Position numbers and translations under genes: made by a program. This document shows positions 46,651 through 55,574 of a stretch of 64,000 bases of DNA, one piece after another. Source of the stretch: Peptostreptococcaceae bacterium VA2 (GTDB lineage: Bacteria; Bacillota; Clostridia; Peptostreptococcales; Peptostreptococcaceae). The first letter of the stretch is position 1. Each line of letters starts with the position of its first letter. The DNA lies in NCBI GenBank assembly GCA_000686145.1, contig JMMB01000007.1, positions 2,604,001-2,668,000 on the forward strand, given 5' to 3'. Under the pieces are notes generated by a model, which worked only from the letters and a program-made list of their open reading frames with translations, did no database searches and was not told the origin of the DNA.

Positions 46651-47796
46651 TTATTCCCCCTTTATATTTACATACGGCTTTAATATTTCTATTCCGTTAT
46701 AAAACCATGCTGGATATAAAACATCTCCTTTTGACAATTTAATATCTGATATATCTTTATTCAATCTATAATTATAAAAAGAATATTCTTCTATATCTAC
46801 ACTAGTTCCTATCTTTTTTGTTTCTCTAGGGGATATTCCCATTTGTCTAAATACATTAAATAAATTAGTTGCTACAAACATTAAATTTTTTTCCTTTTCC
46901 CCTTTTGAGTAGCAATATAATCTATCTAGTATATTTCCATTGGTATCATCATTCATATTTTTTACTAAATCTACTAGGGCTTTAGAATATTGTTCTTTCC
47001 CATAACTTATCAGTTCTATATTATATTTTTGTAATTTATTTATTTCATTTTGTAAAACTATTTCTTTATCTATATATTCATTAATAATATGCTTATTTAT
47101 TTCTACTTCTTCTCTTAATTTTTCTATAGATTTCTTTAGTTCTATATTTTTCAATTCTAAATCACTTTGAATGTCAATTTTAGCTTCTTCAAATTCAGAT
47201 TTATTTAATATAATTTTATTTAAATTTAATTTTATATTTTTTCTTTTTTCTATTGCATGTATCGTTTTGTCTAAAGAACTTTTTATTTCTATTTTTTTAT
47301 TATTTAAATTAGTTTTACACATTAAAGTTAACTTTTTATCTCTAAATAAATATTCTAAGTCATTTAATACTATATCTTTTTCATATATATTTAATCCATT
47401 ATCCTTAAACTCACTATGTATAAATTTAATCATTTCATTTTTTGACACCTCATCATTATTAATGAAAATATACATAGCGTATAATTCCACTAGCATAGAT
47501 ATTACAAATTTTTCACTTTTTATCATTTCGAATCCTTCATCTTTTACTATTTTATATGGAAGTTTTCTACACTTTATATATTTAGATATAATTCTGAAGT
47601 TATCATTTATATCTATATTCCATCTCCCCATATTTTCATCAAATTTTGATTTTATAATATCATAATATTCCCCTTGAGATTCATCAAATGCTGATACATT
47701 AAAGAATAAGTTTAAATCATTTGTGAATTCTACTTTGTTTTTAATTATTCCCAATTCTTTTATTAAATCTTTCATTCCTATATTTGCATTATTCAA
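46651..47796 (-). CDS. GrpE-like coiled-coil partner of the Hsp70-like protein
   Basis: A 381-residue protein. I start it at a TTG (47796) with GGAGGGG seven bases upstream; the ATG at 47841 has no such site. The N-terminal half is helical with no clear family and might be a DnaJ-unrelated binding domain. A long coiled coil (about 195-270 of this start, for example ELKKSIEKLREEVEINKHII) follows, then a GrpE-like end: YSKALVDLVKNMNDD, FNVFRQMGISPRETKKIG, and KLSKGDVLYPAWFYNGIEIL, similar to the GrpE beta domain. Fused with the neighbour's Hsp70 type, nucleotide exchange is the likely function. First gene of the operon. Confidence 0.7.
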   Translation of the reverse strand: MNNANIGMKDLIKELGIIKNKVEFTNDLNLFFNVSAFDESQGEYYDIIKSKFDENMGRWNIDINDNFRIISKYIKCRKLPYKIVKDEGFEMIKSEKFVISMLVELYAMYIFINNDEVSKNEMIKFIHSEFKDNGLNIYEKDIVLNDLEYLFRDKKLTLMCKTNLNNKKIEIKSSLDKTIHAIEKRKNIKLNLNKIILNKSEFEEAKIDIQSDLELKNIELKKSIEKLREEVEINKHIINEYIDKEIVLQNEINKLQKYNIELISYGKEQYSKALVDLVKNMNDDTNGNILDRLYCYSKGEKEKNLMFVATNLFNVFRQMGISPRETKKIGTSVDIEEYSFYNYRLNKDISDIKLSKGDVLYPAWFYNGIEILKPYVNIKGE

Positions 47797-47910
47797 AATG
47801 TCCCCTCCATTTTTAATTTGTTGATTTAACTTATACACCATCTAATACAATTCGATATTTTTCTAATATTCCCTTCTATTTTTTATATTTAACTAAATAT
47901 ATTTATATAA

Positions 47911-47943
47911 AAAAACTGGCTTGCATTCGCATAGCCAGTTTTT
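47911..47943 (-). terminator. Terminator after sdaAA
   Basis: AAAAACTGGCT (47911-47921) pairs with AGCCAGTTTTT (47933-47943). U-run on the minus strand. The Hsp70-like operon starts after it, so that operon needs its own promoter. Confidence 0.88.
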
Positions 47944-47956
47944 ATATATATAAATA

Positions 47957-48835
47957 TTATCCAAATATCTTTTTAGTTAATGAACATCCTGTACAAGTAG
48001 AAGCTATCCCACCTAATGCAGTCTCTCTTAACTCCATTGGAAGTGTTTTTCCAACTTTATACATTGCTGCTACTGTTTCATCAAATGGTATTATGTTTAA
48101 TATTCCTGCTAAACATAACTCAGCTGATATTAAAGCATTTGCAACTCCTATAGCATTTCTTCCTTGACAAGGAGCTTCAACAAGCCCTGCTATTGGGTCA
48201 CATACAAGTCCCATGACATTTTGTAAACAATGAGATGCAGCATGTATAGCTTGCTCTACAGATCCACCCATCATTTCTACTACACCAGCAGAAGCCATCG
48301 CAGCTGCTGCTCCAGTTTCAGCTTGACATCCACCTTCAGCTCCAGATACTGTAGCATTTCTAGTTATTATAACACCTATTGCAGAAGCTGCAAATAAAGC
48401 GTCTATCATTTCATCATCATTAAATCCATACTCTTTACCTATAGTAACAACAGCTCCGGGAAGTATACCACAGGAACCTGCTGTTGGTGCAGCCACTATT
48501 AATCCCATAGAAGCATTTACTTCCATAGTACCCATAGCAGCAACCATAGCCTTATTCATTAACTCTCCACACACACTTCTTGATAATCCTCTGTATTTAG
48601 TTAATTTCTTAGCTTCTCCACCTATAAGTCCACCCATAGATTTTATATCTTCTTCAACAGCTTTTTCAGTAGCTGATTTCATTATATTTAAACTTACTCT
48701 CATCTTCTCTCTTACTTCTTCTTTAGATAATCCAGAAAGCTCAGCTTCTCTTTCTAAACACATCTCATGCATTGACATATTTAATTCATTACATTTCTCT
48801 AACAATTCTGCTCCGCTTGTGAAGTTATATTTCAT
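47957..48835 (-). CDS. sdaAA: L-serine dehydratase alpha subunit
   Basis: A 292-residue catalytic subunit of the iron-sulfur L-serine dehydratase, which turns serine into pyruvate and ammonia. The core has MGLIVAAPTAGSCGILPGAV, AEGGCQAETGAAAAMASAG and VCDPIAGLVEAPCQGRNA, whose Cys bind the 4Fe-4S cluster; the C-terminal CTGCSL provides a further Cys. Two-chain dehydratases of this type are typical for Clostridia. ATG with GTAAGGAGAAATAAAAAA upstream. It lies 21 bp after sdaAB in a two-gene operon closed by a terminator. Confidence 0.95.
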   Translation of the reverse strand: MKYNFTSGAELLEKCNELNMSMHEMCLEREAELSGLSKEEVREKMRVSLNIMKSATEKAVEEDIKSMGGLIGGEAKKLTKYRGLSRSVCGELMNKAMVAAMGTMEVNASMGLIVAAPTAGSCGILPGAVVTIGKEYGFNDDEMIDALFAASAIGVIITRNATVSGAEGGCQAETGAAAAMASAGVVEMMGGSVEQAIHAASHCLQNVMGLVCDPIAGLVEAPCQGRNAIGVANALISAELCLAGILNIIPFDETVAAMYKVGKTLPMELRETALGGIASTCTGCSLTKKIFG

Positions 48836-48856
48836 TTTTTTATTTCTCCTTACTCA

Positions 48857-49531
48857 TTAGAATTTGTCTAAAACTACAATTTTAGCTATTACTTCAAATT
48901 TTCTTAATTGATTTATTAGGTCAGCTTCTAATTTATCATCTGTTTCTATTGTAACAAATGTATATTCAGATTTAGCTGGTTTGTTTGTTGAAAGTGTTAC
49001 TATATTTTTATTATTATGAGCAAGTAATCCTGTTACGAATGATACTGCCCCAGGAATATCTTTTATTTCTAATACTACAGCCGCTCTCGCTCCGTTAAAG
49101 TCTAAAGCTAATCCGTCCATTTCTGTAAGTTTTATATTACCTCCACCTATAGAAGCACCCATTACAGTTGATGTTGAACCATCTTCTAGAACCATTTCTA
49201 TCTTAACAGTATTAGGATGTACATTGTCACCTAAATTAGTTTTTATAAATTCAAATTTAACGCCAGCTTCTTCTGCTAATTGAAAAGAATTCTTTATTCT
49301 AGCATCATCTGGTTGGAATCCTAGTATTCCACCAACTATCGCTTTATCAGTACCATGACCTTTATAAGTTTCTGCAAAAGAACCGTGAAGTAAGAACTTT
49401 ACTTCCTTTACAGGTTTTCCTGCTATTTTAGAAGCAGTTTTCCCAAGTCTAGCCGCTCCTGCCGTATGAGAACTAGATGGACCTATCATATTAGGACCTA
49501 CAATATCAAATACACTATAATCTTTAGCCAT
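48857..49531 (-). CDS. sdaAB: L-serine dehydratase beta subunit
   Basis: A 224-residue beta subunit. The start DYSVFDIVGPNMIGPSSSHT is the family signature; the loop with SSSHTAG binds substrate carboxylate. The C-terminal half is an ACT domain (ALDFNGARAAVVLEIKDIPG and onward), which in related enzymes senses serine. Works with sdaAA downstream. ATG with AAAGAGGTAATATA upstream. Serine gives pyruvate for energy in amino-acid-fermenting Clostridia. Confidence 0.95.
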   Translation of the reverse strand: MAKDYSVFDIVGPNMIGPSSSHTAGAARLGKTASKIAGKPVKEVKFLLHGSFAETYKGHGTDKAIVGGILGFQPDDARIKNSFQLAEEAGVKFEFIKTNLGDNVHPNTVKIEMVLEDGSTSTVMGASIGGGNIKLTEMDGLALDFNGARAAVVLEIKDIPGAVSFVTGLLAHNNKNIVTLSTNKPAKSEYTFVTIETDDKLEADLINQLRKFEVIAKIVVLDKF

Positions 49532-49624
49532 TATATTACCTCTTTCTTTTCTTGAATGTCTTGTTTAAATTAACATATAAATTATTACAAATGAAAATTT
49601 TTCCAATTTTTTCGTTAAACGGCA

Positions 49625-49652
49625 AAATGACCAGCTATATGTCTGGTCATTT
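49625..49652 (-). terminator. Terminator after ridA
   Basis: AAATGACCAG (49625-49634) pairs with CTGGTCATTT (49643-49652). The U-run is short, so termination may be partial and allow read-through into sdaAB. Confidence 0.65.
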
Positions 49653-49670
49653 CACAATAACGTTCAAAAA

Positions 49671-50051
49671 TTATATTACAGCAATTACTTCTATTTCAAC
49701 TTTAACGTCTCTTGGTAATCTCGCAACTTCTACACAAGCTCTAGCAGGCTTATTTTCTCCGAAATATTCTGCATAAACTTCGTTTATAGCTCCAAATTCA
49801 TTCATATCTTTTATGAATACTGTAGATTTTACTACGTGTGAAAAATCTAATCCAGCTTCAGCTAATATAGCTTTAACATTCTTTAAAGATTGAGCAGTTT
49901 GAGCTTTAACATCTCCTTCAACTACTTCCATAGTTTCTGGTACAAATGGAACTTGTCCAGATACGAATAACATATTTCCAGCTTTAACAGCTTGAGAATA
50001 TGGTCCTATAGCTTTAGGTGCATTGTCTGTATTTATTATTTGATGTTTCAT
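49671..50051 (-). CDS. ridA: RidA enamine/imine deaminase
   Basis: A 126-residue RidA (YjgF/YER057c) protein. RidA hydrolyses reactive enamines/imines such as 2-aminoacrylate that PLP-dependent serine/threonine dehydratases release, and protects PLP enzymes. The start [27 protein letters not shown] and the end [20 protein letters not shown] with the substrate-binding Arg are typical. Position between ilvA and the serine dehydratase genes fits this role. ATG with AAGGAGGAGTTATAAA upstream. Confidence 0.96.
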   Translation of the reverse strand: MKHQIINTDNAPKAIGPYSQAVKAGNMLFVSGQVPFVPETMEVVEGDVKAQTAQSLKNVKAILAEAGLDFSHVVKSTVFIKDMNEFGAINEVYAEYFGENKPARACVEVARLPRDVKVEIEVIAVI

Positions 50052-50143
50052 TTTATAACTCCTCCTTGTAATTCCTTTTATATGTTCTCTTTTTCAAGTA
50101 CTATTATACTATTATCTAAGTTATTATGCACATGTTTTTTTAA

Positions 50144-50196
50144 AATACAGGCTAAAAATACATTTTTTTTTATATTTTACCTTTAACCTGTATTTA
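50144..50196 (-). terminator. Possible terminator after the threonine dehydratase gene
   Basis: AAATACAGG (50144-50152) pairs with CCTGTATTT (50188-50196) around a long AT-rich loop, 22 bp after the stop. The U-run after it is short. Confidence 0.5.
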
Positions 50197-50218
50197 ATTT
50201 TTATTTTTTTATAAAATA

Positions 50219-51436
50219 TTATATTTCTACTATTTCAAATCCTGCATTTTTAACAGCTTCTGTTATTTTAGATATATGCTCTCTTGTAAACGTTTCTAGT
50301 ACAATCTCAGCTGATTGTTTACCTAACGCTCCACCTATTGATAATCTAGATAAGTTAGCACTTAATATATTTCCATTATGCTCACTTATTATTTTAGTTA
50401 ATTCAGCAAGTCCGCCTGGCTTATCTTGTATTACTGTGTTGAATGCATATCTTCTTCCTTCTTTAGCTAAAGCAGTTCCTATTACTCTGTATAATGTGTT
50501 AACATCAACATTTCCACCAGATATTATGCAAACTACGTTTTCCCCTTCTTGAGGTACATATTTTTTATTTAATAAAGCTGCTGTAGTTACTGCCCCTGAA
50601 CCTTCAGCTACAACTTTTTGATTTTCCATTAAGAATAACATTCCTTGTGCTATTTCAGCTTCTTCTACAACTACAACTTCATCAACTAATTCTTTTATTA
50701 TTTCAAAAGTCATATCTCCTGGAGTTTTAACAGCTATACCGTCTGCTATTGTGGTATCTTTAAATGCAGTAGTAACTTTTCCATTTTTGAATGATTCTTG
50801 CATTGAAGGTATATTTGCAGTTTGAACTCCAACTATTTTTACGTTAGGATTTAAAGCTTTAGCAGCTACAGCTACACCAGCTATTATTCCCCCTCCACCG
50901 ATTGGACATAATATAGTGTCTACTTTGTTGTTTAATTGTTCAAATATCTCAAGTGCCATAGTTCCTTGTCCTGCTATAACCTCTTTATCATTGAATGGGT
51001 GTAAGAAAGTAGCTCCACTTTCCTTTTGTAATTCAACAGCTTTTGCATAAGCATCATCATATACTAATCCGTTTAATACTACTTCTGCTCCATATCCTTT
51101 AGTTGCAGTAACTTTTGCAAGTGGTGCAGTAGCTGGCATTACTATTGTAGCTTTTATTCCACTCATTCTAGCTCCTAGTGCAACACCTTGTGCATGGTTT
51201 CCAGCACTTGATGCTATAACACCGTTTGCTTTTTCTTGTTCAGTTAAGTTAGCTATTTTATTACAAGCCCCTCTTACTTTGAAAGAACCAGTTTTTTGTA
51301 AGTTTTCACATTTATAGAAAACATTTGCCCCTGTCATAGTGCTAAGCTTAACACTCTCTAGTACATCTGTCTTTTTTACTATATCTTTTATAGTTTCTCT
51401 AGCATTTTTTATATCTTGTAAAGTAACTTTTGTCAT
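50219..51436 (-). CDS. ilvA: Threonine ammonia-lyase with ACT domain
   Basis: A 405-residue PLP enzyme that converts threonine to 2-oxobutyrate and ammonia. I start it at the ATG at 51436, which has AAAGGAGATAAATAAA upstream; the frame extends further, but the promoter lies in that stretch. PLP Lys in KTGSFKVRGACNKI, ASSAGNHAQGVALGA and CPIGGGGIIAGVA are family motifs. The C-terminal ACT domain (RRYAFNTVIQDKPGGLAEL) suggests allosteric control. The single ACT and length match the catabolic-like clostridial form, so a role in fermentation (tdcB) is as likely as isoleucine synthesis. Confidence 0.92.
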   Translation of the reverse strand: MTKVTLQDIKNARETIKDIVKKTDVLESVKLSTMTGANVFYKCENLQKTGSFKVRGACNKIANLTEQEKANGVIASSAGNHAQGVALGARMSGIKATIVMPATAPLAKVTATKGYGAEVVLNGLVYDDAYAKAVELQKESGATFLHPFNDKEVIAGQGTMALEIFEQLNNKVDTILCPIGGGGIIAGVAVAAKALNPNVKIVGVQTANIPSMQESFKNGKVTTAFKDTTIADGIAVKTPGDMTFEIIKELVDEVVVVEEAEIAQGMLFLMENQKVVAEGSGAVTTAALLNKKYVPQEGENVVCIISGGNVDVNTLYRVIGTALAKEGRRYAFNTVIQDKPGGLAELTKIISEHNGNILSANLSRLSIGGALGKQSAEIVLETFTREHISKITEAVKNAGFEIVEI

Positions 51437-51488
51437 TTTATTTATCTCCTTTATAGTAAAGTTAATTATTTCATTTCTAACAATTCCT

Positions 51489-51517
51489 ATTCTATACTTT
51501 TTTTTTACATAAATCAA
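51489..51517 (-). promoter_or_regulatory. Promoter of the threonine dehydratase gene
   Basis: TTGATT (51512-51517) and TAGAAT (51489-51494) are 17 bp apart on the minus strand, with a run of nine A in the spacer. Transcription would start near 51482, upstream of the chosen ATG. Confidence 0.6.
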
Positions 51518-51788
51518 CAGGAAACCGCTTTTTCATAATTTTTTTACTTTTCTAAATTCAATCTAAAATTAATACAATTTAATTAATTGCTTTAATTGTT
51601 GAATTTTTATTCATATTTTGTCTTATTTTATAATGTTTCCAATCTATTTTAATATATTTTGAAATTTCAAATCTACTAATTTTAATTTAACAAAATTTTA
51701 GTTTTAATTTTATAACCTTTTATTCTTCTTTATAATTATTATAACTCATATTTTGTTTTTTATAATTTTATTTTTTTATAAATAAAAA

Positions 51789-51813
51789 AGAAGAAAACTC
51801 TAAAGTTTTCTCC
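51789..51813 (-). terminator. Terminator after leuS
   Basis: AGAAAACT (51792-51799) pairs with AGTTTTCT (51804-51811); G-U and G-C pairs extend the stem to ten on the minus strand, and a U-run follows. Confidence 0.8.
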
Positions 51814-51830
51814 TTTTCATATTTAAAAAT

Positions 51831-54251
51831 TTATTTAACTACTATATTAACTAGCTTTTTAGGAACTGCAACTACTTTTACAATAGTTTTTCCTTCAACT
51901 AAAGCTTTTATTTTTTCATCATTCATAGCAGCTTCTTGCATTTCTTCTCTAGAAATATTAGCTCCTATACTTAATTTACCTCTAACTTTACCATTTACTT
52001 GAACTACAACTTCAACTTCATCTTTAACTAATGCAGTTTCGTCGTATTTAGGCCAAGATATATTGAATATACTTCCTTCTTTCCCTATCATAGTCCATAG
52101 TTCTTCACCCATGTGAGGTGCAAATGGTGCTATTATTGAAACTATTGTTTCTACTGCTTCTTTTATAACGCCTTCATTTCTATTTTCTAATTCTTTATAT
52201 TTGTACATTTCGTTTATTAATTCCATTAAAGCAGATATTGCAGTATTGAAACCAAATTTTTCACTTAAGTCTTGTGTTACTTTTTTAAGAGTTGCATTTA
52301 TAGTATATCTCATAGCTTTATCTTCTTTAGTTAATTCACTTGTTTTAACATCAGATTTAGCTATTTCTGATAATTCATCAACTAATCTATAAACTCTATT
52401 TAAGAATCTAAAGCATCCTTCAACGCCTTGTTCTGACCAGTCTAAATCTCTTTCTGGTGGAGCTGCAAATAATACAAATAGTCTAGCAGTATCTGCTCCA
52501 AATTCATTTATTATTTCAATTGGTGAAACAACATTACCTTTTGACTTACTCATTTTAGTTCCTTCTTTAAGTACCATACCTTGAGTAAGTAAGTTTTTAA
52601 ATGGTTCATTAAAGTCTATCATTCCCATTTCGTTAAATGCTTTAACAAAGAATCTTGAATAAAGTAAATGCATTATAGCATGCTCTACTCCACCTATATA
52701 TTGGTCTACTGGCATCCACTTGTTAGCTACATCTTTTCCAAATGGTTCGTTAGTATTCTTAGGATCTACATATCTTAAGAAGTACCAAGAAGAATCAACA
52801 AATGTATCCATTGTATCAACTTCTCTTCTAGCCGGTTTTCCACAACAAGGACAAGTAGCATTCATGAATTCTTTTGAAGTAGTAAGAGGAGATTCTCCTT
52901 TTCCAGTAAACTCTATATCTGTAGGTAATAATATTGGTAAGTTTTCTTTCTTTTCTGGAACTAAACCACACTCTTCACAATAAACTACAGGTATAGGACA
53001 CCCCCAGTATCTTTGTCTAGAAAGTAACCAGTCTCTTAATCTATAATTAACTGTTTTCTTTCCTACTTTTATTTCTTCTATTTTATTAACTATTCCTTCA
53101 AATCCTTTTGATACTTCTAAACCATCAAATTCTCCAGAATTAATCATCTTTTCATCTTCATCTATAACTTGTGCTACATCTAAGTTATATTTAGCCGCAA
53201 ATTCTGCATCTCTTTCATCATGAGCTGGGACTGCCATAACTGCACCAGTTCCATAGTCAGCAAGAACATAGTTTGCAATCCATAAAGGAACTTTATTTCC
53301 GTTTAATGGGTTTATAACATGTTTACCTATAAACATTCCTTCTTTTTCTACATCACTTGAAGTTCTTTCTATTTCAGTCATAGTGTGCATTTTAGTTACA
53401 AATGCATCAACTTGAGCTTCATATTCTGTTCCTTTTACTAATTCTTTAACTAATTCATGCTCTGGAGCAAGAACCATGTAAGTAACTCCATAAGTAGTAT
53501 CTGGTCTAGTTGTAAATACTGTTACAGATTTATCAATTCCATCTATATCAAAAGTTATTTCAGCTCCAGTACTTTTTCCTATCCAGTTTTTTTGCATTGT
53601 TTTAACTTTTTCTGGCCATCCAGTTAAAGTATCTAAATCATTTAATAATTCTTCTGCAAAGTGAGTTGTTTTAAAATACCATTGTTCTAAATCTTTTTTA
53701 ACAACTACAGAATCACATCTTTCACATTGTCCTTGAACAACTTGCTCATTAGCAAGAACTGTTTCACAAGATGGACACCAGTTAACGAAAGATTTCTTTT
53801 TATATGCTAATCCATGTTCTAAGAATTTCAAGAATATTTCTTGAGTAAATTTATAGTATTCAGGTGTAGATGTAGCTATTTCTCTATCCCAATCATAGCT
53901 AAGTCCTAATAATTTTAATTGACCTTTCATATCTTCTATATTTTCCATAGTCCACTTATGAGGATGTATTCCATGCTTTATAGCTGCATTTTCTGCTGGA
54001 AGACCAAATGAATCCCATCCCATTGGATGAAGAACGTTAAACCCTTCCATCTTTTTAAATCTAGCTATAACGTCACCTATTGAATAATTTCTTACATGTC
54101 CCATATGTATCTTTCCTGATGGGTATGGTAACATCTCTAATGTGTAATAATTTGGTTTTGATGAATCTTGTGTATTAGTTTTATATTGTTCATTTTCTAC
54201 CCAAGTTTTTTGCCATTTAGCTTCAACTTCATTTGGTTTATAAACGTTCAT
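51831..54251 (-). CDS. leuS: Leucyl-tRNA synthetase
   Basis: An 806-residue class I synthetase that charges tRNA-Leu. The HIGH-type motif is in [22 protein letters not shown] in [12 protein letters not shown], and the editing domain (CP1) with [19 protein letters not shown] lies between. Zinc-type Cys pairs ([21 protein letters not shown]) are present. Length is normal for Firmicutes. ATG with ATAGGAGGTAGTTAT upstream. Expression is controlled by a T-box leader and a promoter at the end of rsfS. Confidence 0.99.
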   Translation of the reverse strand: MNVYKPNEVEAKWQKTWVENEQYKTNTQDSSKPNYYTLEMLPYPSGKIHMGHVRNYSIGDVIARFKKMEGFNVLHPMGWDSFGLPAENAAIKHGIHPHKWTMENIEDMKGQLKLLGLSYDWDREIATSTPEYYKFTQEIFLKFLEHGLAYKKKSFVNWCPSCETVLANEQVVQGQCERCDSVVVKKDLEQWYFKTTHFAEELLNDLDTLTGWPEKVKTMQKNWIGKSTGAEITFDIDGIDKSVTVFTTRPDTTYGVTYMVLAPEHELVKELVKGTEYEAQVDAFVTKMHTMTEIERTSSDVEKEGMFIGKHVINPLNGNKVPLWIANYVLADYGTGAVMAVPAHDERDAEFAAKYNLDVAQVIDEDEKMINSGEFDGLEVSKGFEGIVNKIEEIKVGKKTVNYRLRDWLLSRQRYWGCPIPVVYCEECGLVPEKKENLPILLPTDIEFTGKGESPLTTSKEFMNATCPCCGKPARREVDTMDTFVDSSWYFLRYVDPKNTNEPFGKDVANKWMPVDQYIGGVEHAIMHLLYSRFFVKAFNEMGMIDFNEPFKNLLTQGMVLKEGTKMSKSKGNVVSPIEIINEFGADTARLFVLFAAPPERDLDWSEQGVEGCFRFLNRVYRLVDELSEIAKSDVKTSELTKEDKAMRYTINATLKKVTQDLSEKFGFNTAISALMELINEMYKYKELENRNEGVIKEAVETIVSIIAPFAPHMGEELWTMIGKEGSIFNISWPKYDETALVKDEVEVVVQVNGKVRGKLSIGANISREEMQEAAMNDEKIKALVEGKTIVKVVAVPKKLVNIVVK

Positions 54252-54279
54252 ATAACTACCTCCTATGTATTTTTATATA

Positions 54280-54505
54280 AAAAAATCCCCACCACTAAAC
54301 ATACGTTTAGGGACGAGGATTATATTCGCGGTACCACCCTAATTAGCCTACTTCTAGACTCTCTTAGATAGTTTTTATGCCAACTACGGCCAAATAGATT
54401 TTATCTAGCAAGTTCAAAGATATATTTTACTAGTTTACACCACCACTAGTTCTCTGAAAAAACACATTCTCTTACTACTCTAGTCCATTTAATAATTTTA
54501 AGTTT
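54280..54505 (-). ncRNA. T-box leader of leuS (specifier CUU, Leu)
   Basis: The 14-base T-box AGGGTGGTACCGCG is at 54327-54340 on the minus strand. It is followed by the competing terminator, whose arms hold CCTAAAC and GTTTAG before a seven-base U-run near 54280. Upstream, stem I has AGTAGTAAGAGAA-type sequence, and GAACTTG offers CUU (54410-54412) as specifier codon, which is Leu and fits leuS. Uncharged tRNA-Leu would pair with it and the T-box and let transcription continue. Confidence 0.93.
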
Positions 54506-54511
54506 TAAGTT

Positions 54512-54540
54512 ATAATATCAGTTTTATACCAGTGTGTCAA
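54512..54540 (-). promoter_or_regulatory. Sigma-A promoter of the leuS T-box transcript
   Basis: TTGACA (54535-54540) and TATTAT (54512-54517) are 17 bp apart. The -35 lies inside the last codons of rsfS, so the promoter overlaps that gene. Confidence 0.78.
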
Positions 54541-54886
54541 CATCTATACGAGGAGCATCAGCCCATAATTTTTCTAACTTATAGTACTCTCTACTTTCCT
54601 CATCGAATACGTGAACCATAACATCGCCATAATCAAGAAGTATCCAGTTTTGAGCTCCATGTCCTTCTTTTCCTCTTGGCTCTATTCCTAACTTAGTTAG
54701 TTCATCTTCAACATTGTCAGTTATAGCCTTAACTTGTCTTTGAGATCCAGCTGTAGCTATAACAAAATAATCACATAAGCTAGACATATCTCCTATTTTT
54801 ATTATAGATATATCTTGTCCTATTTTATCATCTATTGCATCATATATAACTTTTGTAATTTGTTCTACTGTCATATTGTTAGTCAT
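54524..54886 (-). CDS. rsfS: Ribosomal silencing factor RsfS
   Basis: A 120-residue protein of the RsfS/Iojap family. It binds ribosomal protein L14 and blocks subunit joining when nutrients are low. SSLCDYFVIATAGSQRQVKA and GHGAQNWILLDYGDVMVHVFDEESREYYKLE are family signatures. I start it at the ATG at 54886, which has AAGGAAGGAAAAAAT upstream; an upstream in-frame start adds nine residues without a ribosome site. Last gene of nadD-yqeK-rsfS, the usual Firmicute order. Confidence 0.95.
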   Translation of the reverse strand: MTNNMTVEQITKVIYDAIDDKIGQDISIIKIGDMSSLCDYFVIATAGSQRQVKAITDNVEDELTKLGIEPRGKEGHGAQNWILLDYGDVMVHVFDEESREYYKLEKLWADAPRIDVDTLV

Positions 54887-54981
54887 ATTTTTTCCTTCCT
54901 TTCCTAATTTCAAACATATTTATCTATTATACCATAAATATTGATTTATAGACTATGATATTTTAATATTTAGTTTTATTA

Positions 54982-55560
54982 TTACCTTAATACTGATTTT
55001 TGTTGCATAAGATAATTTCTAGCTTCTACAGTTCTTGGATGAATTAATTGTTGGTTATCTATAACAAATTTTATAGTATTATTAAAAGAAATTAATAAAG
55101 CTTCATCTAAACTACCTTCATAACTTAATTCCCTTAACAATTCTACACCAGGAAAACTTCTGTCTTCTTCTATTAAGTCTGCTATATAAAGTATTTTTTC
55201 TAATAAATTCATATTTGCTTTTCCTGTAGTATGATATTTAACTGCACTTATAATTTCTTCATCTTCTATTTCAAACTCATACTTAGCAATATAGCAACCG
55301 ATTACACTATGAGATAATGCTAAATTATTTTTTTCTAAATCATCTAATTCTATTTTATATTTAGCTACATAATAATTTACTTCTTCTTTATTTAAATATT
55401 TCGCACAATCATGAATTATTCCTGCTAAATAAGCTTTTTCTTTATCATAATTATATATTTCACTAAGTTTAATTGAAGTAATAGCCACATTTAAAGAATG
55501 TTTGAATCTTTTTTTAGGTAACATTTTTTCTAATTGTTTATTAATATCATCTAAATTCAT
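54982..55560 (-). CDS. yqeK: YqeK HD-domain hydrolase (Ap4A hydrolase type)
   Basis: A 192-residue HD-domain protein. KRFKHSLNVAITSIKL has the first His (His21); GIIHDCAKYL has HD at 50-51; further ligands are in LALSHSVIGCYIAKYEF and AVKYHTTGKANMN. YqeK enzymes hydrolyse diadenosine tetraphosphate symmetrically to ADP. ATG with AAATGGAGAAAAGTAA upstream. It lies 14 bp after nadD and before rsfS. Confidence 0.92.
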   Translation of the reverse strand: MNLDDINKQLEKMLPKKRFKHSLNVAITSIKLSEIYNYDKEKAYLAGIIHDCAKYLNKEEVNYYVAKYKIELDDLEKNNLALSHSVIGCYIAKYEFEIEDEEIISAVKYHTTGKANMNLLEKILYIADLIEEDRSFPGVELLRELSYEGSLDEALLISFNNTIKFVIDNQQLIHPRTVEARNYLMQQKSVLR

Positions 55561-55574
55561 TTACTTTTCTCCAT

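Larger units (their letters stand above)
51437..51830. other. Intergenic region between leuS and the threonine dehydratase gene
   Basis: About 390 bp of extremely AT-rich DNA. It holds the threonine dehydratase promoter (51489-51517) and the leuS terminator (51789-51813). Between them I see no ORF, RNA or repeat worth naming. I checked for a T-box sequence on both strands and found none. Confidence 0.5.

Noticed and set aside
51437-51830. A second T-box or amino acid riboswitch before the threonine dehydratase gene
   Set aside because: No T-box sequence, no stable hairpin and no known motif are visible; only a promoter.
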